From the NCBI GenBank assembly GCA_963681505.1, contig OY811987.1, positions 4,322,978 to 4,386,977 of the forward strand: DNA of 64,000 bases. Reading direction: 5' to 3'. Position numbers and translations under genes: made by a program. Positions 1-11,269 of the stretch are shown here, piece after piece. Within the stretch, counting starts at the first letter, position 1. Each line of letters starts with the position of its first letter. The notes beneath the pieces were generated by a model. That model ran no database searches, was not told where the DNA came from, and worked only from the letters and a program-made list of their open reading frames with translations. This stretch comes from Eunapius fragilis. Its lineage: Eukaryota > Porifera > Demospongiae > Spongillida > Spongillidae.

Positions 1-2960
1 GCTGTTGGAACCTGGGAAACCTGTGGAGGTGGGCAACTTGGATGCTTGGAAAGCAATAGCTTCCATATATTATCGGCTATGCCTGCAGAGAGAAGAATGC
101 CGCATGCTTCCCGAACATATCTGCCTTAGCTAACGAGATAGCTGAATATATCAGTCCCTGTGGTTCTTCAGCAGAGGCCTGTCTACCGTGGAAGTGGGAG
201 GTATTTCCTTTCGTTGTAAGATTCCATAAAAAACATGATTTTTCCTATGAGTTAGTCTGGTTGTAATGCTTAAAGCTATAGTGCAAGTGAACATAATTTT
301 GAATGAAACAAGAGAAGACATGACCATTGCTAGAACTACTATTGTGACAGAACAAGAACTGAAAGAATGAAAACTGAACCTATGTCCTATGTTGAGGGTC
401 AATCAGTCCGACAGGTGTTATTTGAAATACAAGTATGTTAATTAGCTGGTATTTATGTGTGAATAATTACACCCTTTTATTTAATTCTACTAATGAGCAA
501 TGCATTACTACATTTTTGATCAGCCTGAACATTATCCACCATTTTATAATTAAGAAGCAGTTACATGTAACAGTCTTAGACTCACTGATCTCAAATACAA
601 ATGAAAAATAGTGCAACAAATCTAAGTGCGCTCGGAGGATCAAAGATGCCATACTCTATCTTTACAATCAGATGGTAGTGACTGCTTATTCCTTCAGTGC
701 GCTTACATGAACATGGTTACACAGCATATAGGTTCACACAGACTATGTACTATAGATTATAATGGCAAAATGGCAATCAGGACCTTCATCTGCTGGATGT
801 AGCCAGCCATGCTCTCATGGGTGGAAATATTGACGTAGAGTCATGTATTATGAAGTTGAAGTGCAAAGTTTCACATAAATTTATGGCCTGGGGACAAGTA
901 CGTATGGTTCCCAGACCATCCGACCGGTAAGACAACGAAGCGTATGAGTTCCCAGACTTAGTTCTACTATGCCCCCTTATAGTTGGGCGACGCCCAACCT
1001 TATCACAGCGTAGTTGCTAAGTTCGGGCCATGCCCAACTAGCTTAGTCAGAAATGAAAATGATGTATGTTCCAGTTGAGTGCACAGGCTAGGCTTTATGA
1101 AACCTATAATTGTGCTGTTCGTTGGCTTACTGCTGACAACTGCTGCAAGCAAAATAGGCACTTATTACTTATCTTAATGGCAGCTATCAAACTGAAACAA
1201 GCTATTGAGCGCTGTTGGCAGTTGACCTTTCTCTATAAGGTGTGACCTGGTTACAAGCTCTAACGCTACGATAGATCTGCAACCTATATTGTGGTCCATC
1301 AGTTTCAGTAAAATACGGCTGACCTACTAAATTGTAACTGAGGTAAGAGCATCAAACTCATTAATAGTGACGTCTTAACTAAGGCCTGCTCAGATCGACA
1401 TACCAATATCAACCATTTTCTATTAGTGTGGATGGGAGGCACTGTTGATATGTCAAAGTCCAAGGTGTATAACAATCAGTTATTCATCTAGGAATGACCT
1501 TTCTCCTAAGAGGTACTACGTTTCTGCATTGTTAATCAAATTCAAATCTTTTCCTGCATGCAATGTGATTAATGTTTAAGAAGAGCATACGTGAAAAAAT
1601 GACAATGTGTGAAAGTGTGGACTTGTAAGTCTTAGCATTAATGTGCTACTTTGATAACAACTAGTGTCATCCCTTGACAAAATACACTGTTCCCAGTTCA
1701 CTTGGCAGAGATCTTAAAGCCGGAGATCGTTGTCTGGTTGAATGGACGGACAGAAAAACGTGCGTTGCTCAATTTGGTGCTGTTGGCATGCTTGTGCTTT
1801 GTAATTTCAAGAGCCAGAATTAGAAGATATGGGCAGCGCAAGTTACAAAGAGGCTTAGATAGTAGTTATGTATTTTCATGCAAGTTATGTGCTTCCTACA
1901 AACTGAGCAGGAGCAGGGGCAAACTTTGTGTATACACCATGCTGTTATGTCACAATGACGCTGCTAGTGAGATGGTACATGTGTATGCATTATCAAACAA
2001 TCGAATCAGCCACTTCTCAGCTGCTGCCTATTTTGTATTGCTATAGGTTTATTTATAGCTCTTACATGTATTTCCCTTCATCCTCCACATTAGACATCTG
2101 TATCCGTATCAATGCAAGCCAACAGTAGAGCCAACACAGTAGAGCAAAAAATTAAGTGAGTAATATTACCATAGGGATAATAAACACTCAGGACAACAAA
2201 GGATGCTTCTGTTCCTGGTGACGGTGTTGCTAGTTCAGAAAGGAAGCAGATTGATAAATGATCTAATGTGTCACATTGGAAGACGAAACTGCTCAAGCCA
2301 TTATTTTTTAAACAAAATAAAAGTCTGATGTGAAAACAATTTGATAACAGCCACGACATACAGTACGTGTATTATTACATGTACATTTTCATTTGAATCT
2401 ATCCGACACGACAGGGGAGATGCTACGTCATTCTACGCGACCCATTGTTGTTAATGACGACGTGGCGATGTTGCTATGTAGACATTTTAACCATAAATTC
2501 GCGACTTTTACGCGAGTCTATGTTGTGTGCGACCCATAGTGATATCACAATCATTGGCACATGTCCTGTCGCATAATTCTTTTCACCCGGACTCTGGGCA
2601 GAAAAGCATGCAAGTGTGCAGCAATGGGATATTTCTCATTCCATTCTTGGGTACACTGATACATTGTACTTACATTTATCACTGATGTAGCTGGTCGAAC
2701 TTGCATTCATAGTTTGCTCATGTAGTACTTCAAATTGCTGCATATTGAGACTATGTATGTTTCCAGACAGACCTGACACAAGGATGCAAAACAAGATACA
2801 ATTAAACCAAAATTTATACAAACTAACTTAATTCTACACAGCTCACTGATCTCAGCAGCCTCTTTAGACTCATATGTGCTGTCTATTTGACCATCCAGTT
2901 GACATTCTCCTAGATGAGAAGCAAACAAACTTCATGCAAATTTCAGAATTTAAAATAACA
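1..2960. other. Stretch without a recognisable gene
   Basis: I see no convincing coding exon here. An open frame at 1702-2046 (+) reads 114 codons with a short hydrophobic stretch, but it has no recognisable domain or splice context. There is a small inverted motif around 983-1040 (GTTGGGC/GCCCAAC). Base composition is ordinary for the window. Confidence 0.5.
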
Positions 2961-3010
2961 ATACACATCATTTGTTTACATAATATGCGCATGACAATAT
3001 GCTTAACCAC

Positions 3011-3329
3011 CTACTGTAACTTCTGGACAACTGGACTGCTGTGGGATGTAACACGGGATCCTCCATCAATGTCCTTACAAACTTTCCAAAGTATAGTGGA
3101 TCTCTAGAAACCAAGTTAATTATGATTGTTAGCAGTTCTGTGGCCTGATGGGCAGCGCCTCGACCTGCACAATCATCAAGTTGACACTGCTCATTGAATG
3201 TGATTAGTTCATTTTTATAGAGCAGGAGGATTAGCTTAGACACTACACCAGCATCCGCCAACAGGGTGTGCAGGGAATCATAGTGCTTCTTAATTACATC
3301 AGTACTATGCTTCACAGTGGCCATCAGGG
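3011..3329 (-). CDS. Probable internal exon with CARD/death-fold-like domain
   Basis: On the minus strand an open exon begins after a good acceptor (pyrimidine run then CTGCAG, AG at 3331-3330) and ends at a candidate donor (AG|GTGGTT near 3010). The encoded peptide starts around ALMATVKHSTDVIKKHYDSL and is mostly helical: KKHYDSLHTLL, VVSKLILLLYKNELIT, AAHQATELLTIIINLV and YFGKFVRTLMEDP. This order, with a 'YDSL..LL' first helix and an 'A..LL..I...V' mid helix, resembles CARD-type death-fold domains of animal apoptosis and innate-immunity proteins. That is family-level pattern recognition, not a search result. The exon starts in phase 1 and ends in phase 2. I could not place the flanking exons: a candidate at 2838-2910 does not keep phase. 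It could be a single-domain relic. Confidence 0.42.
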
Positions 3330-3339
3330 CTGCAGGTGA

Positions 3340-4705
3340 AAAAAGGTTCAATCTGATAGTCACATGTAGTAAAGCAAAATGCCAGCCATTCTAACACAAT
3401 GCATTCTGTGAGCTGCATTAATGTGGTAGAGGTCAGTCGGTAATCAAAATGGCTAAAGTGGTTTTAAAAGGAGGCTTGCATGGCTATTGTTGTTTGATTT
3501 TCAGATATCTCCTACGTGAGAAGATTATACTCCAATGTGAATGCCTCAACTTTGGTAACTTTTAAATATATAAGCATATAAAAATTATTTCATCACAGAA
3601 CGTCATTTAATTACATGTCGATCCAGTTATTGACTTAAGAACAGTATCATTATAGTCGATGGAAAGATGACACCTCCACTTAGACCTTAAAAAACAGTCC
3701 AAGTTGAAGACAGTAGGAATAAAAGCAATGTCAAAGAATATGCAATTCCTCCAACAGCAAACCATTTTGGGAATGCTCATTTTAGTGTCCTTGTGCATGA
3801 TGCATTGCAAAAGCTAGGAAATGCCCATGTGTGTAAGTGTGTGTGTCTGTGTGTGTGTGTGTGACTTGGAGGACGTAGTTGTCTATAAGAATTGGTCAAT
3901 ATTGTGGATCACCCAGAATTTGGCACAGTATGCTGAAACCCGCTATTGCTTCACATTACTGTACCTGTGTAGCAACTGTGATTGAGACTGTGGCCTCGCA
4001 CGCGCTGCGCCAGAACTCCAGAGTTGGGAAGATTCTCAAATAGCCAAATCACAGCGGTACACACAAAATATAAAGCACACACTCCGCATGCAACCACTGC
4101 TTGCCAAGTTCCCACAATGCTTCTGCCTCTGCCCGGTTGTCACAGCTTTTAATAGTGTCAGTCCATCACGTGCGAAGATGCTTCTAGAAGCTCCTATACA
4201 ATCAGGGACATACAGTCTGGCTGCTTTAAGTCCAGACATCTAACAATTTACACCCACACTTCTATTATACCTATAACAGCAATCACTACAACCTGGGACT
4301 GTGGCAATAAAATGATCATGCCTTTAACAGGTAATGTTACTAAATTCACTTTACACTATTTGATTTATTTGGTTGACCGGCACTAACTTTACCAGTGCGC
4401 TGTGTGAAGGCAATTTGGTTCGTAGGCTTCATCCAGCTACAGTAGACTTCACCAATGAGTGATAAATGTAACCCATTTGGTGTGATATTGCTATAAAACT
4501 AAGGTCAGAGCCAGAAAACTGATTCTGCATTGCAGTAAATTTGCCATTTCATTAACAAATCAGAAACATGGAATCTAGGAATGAAGTGAAGTAAAAGGTT
4601 CCCAGCAGCCATACCATTAAGCAAGTGCCCATGAGGACATCTTAGCGTATTTAAGACTGCCACCAATTCATTTCCCCCTTATGTAAATGGCAAGATGAGA
4701 AGCAC
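3340..4705. other. No gene recognised
   Basis: No coding exon is supported. A short (GT)n stretch lies at about 3838-3862. Confidence 0.5.
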
Positions 4706-4717
4706 CATTGGTGGAAG

Positions 4718-4800
4718 CATAGATTGAATACCTTACGGTACGGGATTGGAACACAATATCTAACGCCATAGAGTCGTGTGTTCTATCATTGTTTCGCATG
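4718..4800 (+). repeat. Left terminal inverted repeat of the P-type element
   Basis: This is an inverted match to 9715-9797. The outer 40 bp are nearly identical (CATAGATTGAATACCTTA, then GGTACGGGAT) and a distal block TGTTTCG is shared. The 8-bp direct repeat GGTGGAAG abuts it at 4710-4717. Confidence 0.8.
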
Positions 4801-5343
4801 AATCTAATTAAGTTCGTGCGGGCTTTCTTGGTGTGAAACTGTACAATCGGGCAAGACGAAGACATCAGAAGGTAAAATAGACAGATCACGAATTCCTAAA
4901 GTCTTGAGATGGTTTCTAACTCTTTTGGTTAGTTCACAAAAAATATATCTAAAGGTTTAGAATGTGTGTGATCACAAAACTAGTCGATCAAGCGTTGCCA
5001 AAGCAAAGTGAGATTTTGGGGCGAATCACCGTGGCAACAGGCAGCGTGTTCAAGCGACGAAGCATGCCTTATGAGAACGCTCAATGAGTGAAGCGTGTCG
5101 TAGTGCTAGTTTGAAGAGAACAAGTCCTATCGCTTTAAAGATATATAGCTTCAAACACAAAAATATGACTAAAATACCTTCCGCGCCAGTCAAATTGTTG
5201 TTACAACATGGTGGATGGACTGGCTTCAAAGTTAGTTTTACGAGAAGAACAAAGGCCAATAGGTGTCGTAGGGGGGGGGTTTGAAGCTTTCTATACTTAT
5301 AGAAGCATACTTACATGCCCTGTAAATGTAATGATTAAATTAG

Positions 5344-8300
5344 GACATATTTCGACGAGGACGATTGTCAAGGAAACATAAGTTCAAGCGCAAAAGGCGC
5401 CAATGCAGTGAAATTACTGTCTCCATTGGGATTGACATTTGGAAGAATGCCAGGAGGGCCCATCTGCAGCAGCAACTGAGTGAAGTAACTGTTTTGCAGA
5501 CACTGCTTCCTCCAGGTAATGAACTATATGCTAGTTGTAGTGAGTACAATAAGTTATATTTTCAATAGGGTGGTTCAGAGTAGGTGATGGTGCTTTTGGC
5601 AAGGTGGACAAAGATCCTGATGGTATTTTGAGGTTGTCTCAATGTGTGGTCTTCAGTGAAAACATGGAATGGCATGTGCAGGTACGTATATGATTTCAGG
5701 TTGCATACAAATGTCTATAATTTGTTATAGGTTGATGGCAAGCAACTGACCTCATCTGTGCCTACTTTGAGCCAGGCTCCTCAGTGTTGTACATCTATTG
5801 AGGATGTCAAGACACTTCTGAAGTTCGTGCATTCTTGTCATCTGTGTTGTGGAAATAGTGATGAGAAGTTCATTGTCTATATTTCAACAAAGAATGGAAA
5901 AATAATGAATGCTTCAGGTAAGCACTCCAGTGGAAAAAATATGGTGCAATGATCCCTGCAATGTTCTATTATGAAAACCGACAGGTAATGAGTGTGTGGC
6001 TTACTTGGACTCCTTACACTGTACGATTCACCATGCGGAGTGTGAGATTCTAATAACACCAGGAGAGGATGGTCATCACTGCTGCAGCAGGTGTAAGGCA
6101 TACAGATGCAATCTAAGAGCCTTAGTTAGCGCCATGAGAAACATGCACCTGATACCAGCTGCACTGATCCCAGTAGACATGCAGCTTTCTCACATTTAAG
6201 TTCTCCTTTGAAGTGCACTCGTTATCACCAAGAACATGCACTACGAATAGCTTGTCAGCGTCAAGTCACCAATCTTAAGAAGAAACTTGAAGCAGCGATT
6301 GATGAAAGTGGGCTTATGGTGTCAAGCAGTTTACATGATGACCTTGTACAAATCATGAAATTTCGATAATGCTGAGGTAATTTGCACAACTCATCCACCT
6401 GGGACCTTTGGGCGTGTATTTTGGGAAGCTCAAATGCAAGCAGCTTCAGTCAAGGATTCCAAACAGATGCGACGGGACCCTGTTATGGTGCGGTGGTGTC
6501 TCTATTTGCGCCATCTTTCCAGTTCAGCTTATGAGATGTTGCGAGAAACAGGAACCATAAGCCTTCCGTCGCAAAGAACACTTCAAGACTACACTTACCA
6601 CATCAAAGCTACGGTAGGATTTTCTGACGAAGTGGACAAGCAACTTGGAATTGATGCAAAAGTAGCATCTTATGTGGAACGAGACAAATGTGTCATTCTC
6701 ATTTGTGATGAGATGCACATCCGGCAGGACCTTACATATGACAAGCACACAGGTAGGCTCAGCTGAATGTGTCCATGCTTTTTAACTCTTTAACGGGCGG
6801 AAGTCAATTATTGCCGTGGGCGGGTCGTTTAATTGTTATCGCGCGATAATAGCGTACAAGTTTCTAACGTGGTTTTCTTGGTGGTAGGTGACTTTTAGAA
6901 GATACGCTACCAGTTTTGGGATGGGAAAACGTAGTAGAAGTGAAATATCTTTGTTGCCATGTTATGTGTTACGAATGTTGATTGTGCAACTGCTGTGCAA
7001 AATTGCGCACCCGCCCACCGGCATGGGTACGTTACGGCGCAATATTGCGCACCTGCCCACGAAAGAGTTAAGCAAGCATACTGATTGTTCAATAAGTGCA
7101 CTGACTGGGTTTGCTAACATTGGCGACATCAACCAGCACCTGGCTGAATATGAGAAGCAGTTAACAAGCGACAATGGCATCTCACCTCTTCAATGCTAGT
7201 ATTGATGGTCAGATGACTGTTTATACACCTCCAGTTCCCCTATGCTCAATTCTCATGTACTGAATTGTCAGGCAAGTTTACATAAATTTCTATGTCGGTG
7301 ACCTGTTTTGATATTATCCACAATGTAATTGGAGACCAACTCTTTCCTCTTTTGTGGAATGCTGTGTCATGGTTGGAAAATCTGGGGTTCTTAGTCCTTG
7401 CTCTATGTTGTGATGGTCTGTCTGCCAACAGGAAGTTTTTCAGACTACATGTTCTAGCACAGCAGTATACAAAGTTATTAATCCCTATGCCCATGATGGG
7501 GATAAACGTTACATTTTTTTCCTGTCTGATCCACCTCACTTGGTGAAAACTGTTAGAAACTGCTGGGCAAACAAGAAACGAAAATTATGGGTATGTACAT
7601 GTATTATGTGCATTCTAAAAATGAAATGTATTGCCCATGTTTAGTGCAATGGAATGGAAATATCATGGGATCATCTAACGGAACTGTATACAAAGAACAG
7701 GGCACAGGCTGATGACACTGGCTTAGCACTCATACCGAAGCTCAAGTATGAACATGTATATTTTACAAGTTATTCTAAAATGCGTGTTGACCTTGCAGCT
7801 CAAGTAAGGATGATTGGTGTTCCCGTTACAATGTAGATGTTTCAATCATCAATGTACCTATACCTTGATACATCCAGGTTCTCAGCAGTTCTGTAGCGAA
7901 AGGCCTAACACTGTTTGTAGGAGCCAAAGCAACACAGACAGCATATTTTGCAGAAATGTTTGACAAATTTTTTGACTGCCTGAGCAGTTCAAGTCTGTCT
8001 GCAGGCAAGCGATCCAGAAATCCTTTTAGATCTCCATACAGATCAGGGAATGACTGGAAGCTAAAGGTACACTCAGATTTGACAGCAATAAAATACATTA
8101 TATACTTTGCGTTAATAAATTACAGTGGCTAACAGATGTATTTCTGCCATATCTGGACGAGTGGGAGGAAAGTGTGGATAGAAGAGAAGGATTCAGTCCC
8201 TCGCAAAAGAACATGATGATGCTTAGTAAACAAACAAGAGAGGGTCTGAAGCTAACTGGTAAATGACAAAAAAAATGTATGCTTGTAATTGAAATTAAAC

Positions 8301-8715
8301 TGATGTTGCTTTTTCTTCAGTAATGGCATTTGTAGAACTGGTGCAGTACCTGTTCACAATCCCGGGTGTTGGTGTGTTTCTGAGCAATAGGATTTGCCAG
8401 GACCCATTGGAAAATTTCTTTGGACGACAGCGCCAACGAGGCAGGGCCAATGGGAACCCATCATCCTCTGAGTTTGTTCGAAACACACAAGCATTAAGAA
8501 TTATATGGAATACATGTGGAACCATACGTGGAAATTGCCGGGGTGGTGCTACCATTGATGCTGATATTCTAGACTCTGGTCCCCTTCCAAAGCGGCCCAG
8601 ACATAGTACAGTATGTAATTTTATGGAACTATACAGATGCATTGTAATTTCAAAAAGTTGTCTATTTCAATTACTGCTTAGGACAAAGTTCACTTTGCAA
8701 TGCCCTTGTCTTTGA
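5344..8715 (+). pseudogene. P-element-type transposase (THAP9-related), degraded, multi-exon
   Basis: Exons with good splice signals are visible at 5344-5515, 5569-5681, 5731-5917, 5985-6752, about 7095-7590, about 7647-7803, 7878-8066, 8126-8258 and 8321-8610 (perhaps continuing to a stop at 8713). Hallmarks of P-element/THAP9 transposases appear in order: a basic N-terminal part; a Cys-rich segment (HHCCSRCKAYRCNLRAL); LPSQRTLQDYTYH; ICDEMHIRQDLTYDKHTG; GFANIGDINQHL; the LFIHLQFPYAQF box; a DGLSANRKFF box; SDPPHLVKTVRNCWA; the GTP-binding insertion region (ISWDHLTELY ... KMRVDLAAQ); and the C-terminal QDPLENFFGRQRQRG motif. I see no N-terminal C2CH THAP zinc finger. Breaks: a frameshift near 6180, one near 6360, one near 7170 (before SSMLVLMVR), a TGA where the family has Gly in the MVRG-LF box (about 7217), and a one-base shift near 7470. 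I give no repaired sequence. Confidence 0.88.
6782..7071. mobile_element. piggyBac-like MITE nested in the P-type element
   Basis: The two ends are TTAACTCTTTAACGGGCGG at 6782 and, inverted, TTAACTCTTTCGTGGGCAGG ending at 7071. Both are bounded by TTAA, the target duplication typical of piggyBac-type elements. The interior is about 280 bp with a repeated GCGGGT/TTGCGCAC pattern and no transposase. It lies between transposase exons, just after the KHTG exon end at 6752. It therefore sits in an intron, or spoils an exon start, and inserted after the P element was already here. Confidence 0.75.
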
Positions 8716-9629
8716 CATAGGTTTATGCTGTGCCTGTTTATAAAGTTCCATGTAAGAGCTTGCAAATCCAAAACCTCTAACAGTGACGTATAGGCTCACA
8801 ATTCGCTGCAGCACCAATTTTGACATGTCCCCTTCAACCTGTGCAGCAATGATGCACCACTGAAAGAGTAAGTCATTGTTGCCAACTATAGCCTCTACAG
8901 ATGTTGCAGCACCTTCTATTCTGTTAGAAGCAAGGGTAAAATGTCTTCATATGAGATCTTCCATAATCAGGAATATGTCATATGCCTGCTTATTTACTGT
9001 CCACAAACCCCCTCGATTTACCAAGTCTACCCATTTTTCACTTTCACAAGTGCTGATTCCATCACCAGCAAACTCCATCACGAAACACATCATTTCCTTC
9101 TTTTTTGGGTGTGATCTCGATTCTATTTTTTCATACACTGTACGGATTATGTAGCCAGCTACATACCGCAAGGGACATCTTTCTTGATGAGTTAATGGCA
9201 CACATTCAGAATCAGAGACACTAACAGCACTGTTGACAGGAAACTCAAGTTTGATCCAGATGTCAAAAATGTGTTGGGTCACAAACTGGTAAAATGCTGG
9301 GAATGCCTTCAAATGAACTGTTTTCTGAATGAAGTCCTTCCAACTTTGAACAAATGTATCTGATGTTCTGAGGCGTTGGTACGAACCCCAGAAGCGCTCT
9401 TTCCTCAACACAATACTGGTGTGTTTGCAGGCAAAGCATGCTTGCAGCCTCACAACAAGTACATGGGCAAACCAGGTTAGTTGTTCTTCATTGGACATTG
9501 ACTCCTTCCACCAATCTCTTAATGCTAGTGATGTCCTAATTGCTGCACACGTGTACTTTGACTCAACCTTGAAAGCTGTGTCTGTCTGCACTGCCTCAAC
9601 AGCAACCTTAAAATACTCAGCAGAACCTT
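8671..9629 (-). pseudogene. Second, convergent protein of the P-type element (function unknown), one premature stop
   Basis: The frame is open on the minus strand from an acceptor-like site at about 9630 down to a TAA at 8671-8673, except for one in-frame TGA at 8947-8949. Reading resumes in the same frame directly after it (RHFTLASNRIEGAATSV...), so this is one exon with a nonsense change rather than two exons. A CGA to TGA transition is the simplest explanation. About 320 residues are visible. Notable motifs are SAEYFKVAVEA near the start, LRYVAGYIIRTVYEKI in the middle, RGGLWTVNKQAYDIF, and TVRGFGFASSYMELYKQAQ near the end. I recall a similar 'RGFSFA...E.YKQ' signature in many uncharacterised invertebrate transposon-linked proteins, but I do not know a function. 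Its 3' end overlaps the transposase 3' end tail to tail, and both lie inside the same terminal repeats. Confidence 0.72.
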
Positions 9630-9714
9630 AGAAATACGAAGTGCATGTATAATACAACTCTAGTTGGTTAGTGGTCTTACATGAATTCATGTTTCGCTAC
9701 ACGCACGAGCAATG

Positions 9715-9797
9715 ACGTCATGCTACCACGAAACATTGATATTACCAATGCAATGTATTGCGTTTCCGATCCCGTACCATAAGGTATTCAATCTATG
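9715..9797 (-). repeat. Right terminal inverted repeat of the P-type element
   Basis: This is the inverted counterpart of 4718-4800; the outer end reads CAATCTATG at 9789-9797. It is followed by the direct repeat GGTGGAAG (9797-9804) that also precedes the left end. Confidence 0.8.
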
Positions 9798-10180
9798 GTG
9801 GAAGTAGACTATTTAACCGTGGGTAGTTCATAATCATGGTACTGTAGCAAAGATAAGTATGCTCTTAGTGTTGAGTGTAGTGAGCAGCACCATTTGTGTG
9901 CATGAGTATAACGGTTAGCCAATGAGATACAATTTGCCGCTACAAACAAATTATACCCCTTTTGACTCACACGAATCACTGAAAAATGAACCTACACAAT
10001 TCACGCAAAGCAGCGACAAACTCTGAAGTAAAAATGCAAAAGGACTGCAAATACAGCAGTAGGTACATGTAATACTCCGGCCACCTTGCCTTTCTTTATT
10101 CTTGCATGGCATGTTAAATCCTTTCGATGCTACACACAAGGCACAGTGACTTACATTTATCCATGCTATATGAAAAGGTA

Positions 10181-11269
10181 CCGTACTGACAAGACGTTTT
10201 GGCGGCGACTATTTGGCGGAAGGCTCCGCCAACTGTGCCGCCATCAACTTAATATTTAATATTTTCCACCAACATGTTATCAGCGGATCCACGGCGTCAT
10301 GGAAGGGGGCGGGGGGAGGGACATTACGCACGTAATTGTATAAGTATCCCTAGAACTATTGCTCTTAATCTTGCCCTGCTAAATGATTACCGTACATGTA
10401 CATGTACTTCTTATACAATGCACAGACATACGGCGCCTGTAGTGTTCATACCGGTGTTACTATATACCCGGTAGCGGGTCGGCCATACAAAATAATTCCT
10501 TTCTCCCCGCTATACAACTGATACTGTTCAATTCATGGAAGGCACTGAGCTGTATCCTACCCCTGGTACTCTCTCTGCTGAGGATCCTCCCCTGAATCCC
10601 CCAGGGAGCCCGCTTTCGATGACGATTGTTACAACCTTCACAGCAGTTCAGCCTAGCCTATTAAATAACAGCGCACTCTGTTTGATGTGGGACTGAAAAC
10701 TGTGCCTAAGAGGTTTCTATCGTCGTCAGCAACGATCACAGCATCAGACTCCATCCTGCAGTTGTCCACCAGCAGGAACAACAGAGACAGGCATGGCAGG
10801 ACACAGAGCTACGAGCCGGTGAGCCTCTTCCAGTCATGGTAACGCAAGTACATGTAGCAGAAAGCAGACCAGTAGAGGCAATATGGTCTTGCAACGACCG
10901 GTGTCGAAGAGAGCTGTGCTTCTTCGGACCGTCCTTGCAGAGATGACACGTCCAATTGAGCCAGGTGACAGGAAAGATATTCAGCGGGGAAAGAGGGGCC
11001 CTTACGCTGGTGGATTGGGTAGATGGCCTCAACACTTAAAGAGTCTTGCCATCGAGCGGCACACTCTTAGATACCCTGGTTGGCTCAACATCCCAATGTA
11101 GAGCTGCAACGGCCATGCTAACATTAATCATTTCATTTCCGCCGATTATAAATCGCCATAAATTTAAGGATTCTGAGACTTCCGCCAATTACAAATTGCC
11201 AGTTAGTTAAAATAAATAGTTTTGGCTCCGCCAAATAGTTCTCTCCGCCATTATGTCTTGGCAGTATGG
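10181..11269. mobile_element. TA-flanked inverted-repeat element, non-autonomous
   Basis: The left end reads CCGTACTGACAAGAC at 10181, followed by GGCGGCGACTATTTGGCGGA. The reverse complement of the right end (11226-11269) reads CCATACTGCCAAGAC and then GGCGGAGAGAACTATTTGGCGGA. Both ends are flanked by TA (10179-10180; 11270-11271), as for Tc1/mariner-like insertions. The interior (about 1.09 kb) has no recognisable transposase; an open frame at 10883-11101 has no known domain. Confidence 0.6.

Larger units (their letters stand above)
4718..9797. mobile_element. P-type DNA transposon, complete but decayed, about 5.1 kb
   Basis: The ends are inverted repeats. The left end starts CATAGATTGAATACCTTACG at 4718; the reverse complement of the right end, finishing at 9796/9797, starts CATAGATTGAATACCTTATG. 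Similarity continues, with gaps, for about 80 bp, to a shared TGTTTCG block. The sequence GGTGGAAG occurs immediately outside the left end (4710-4717) and at the right end (9797-9804). This is an 8-bp target duplication, or 7 bp if the final G belongs to the element; P elements characteristically make 8-bp duplications. The element holds two convergent pseudogenes: a P-element transposase on + (5344 to about 8715) and a second protein on - (8671-9629). A TTAA-flanked MITE at 6782-7071 is nested inside. Multiple frameshifts and premature stops show it is no longer autonomous. Confidence 0.85.

Noticed and set aside
1702-2046. 114-codon open frame on +
   Set aside because: No recognisable domain, no ATG with context, no splice or neighbour support.
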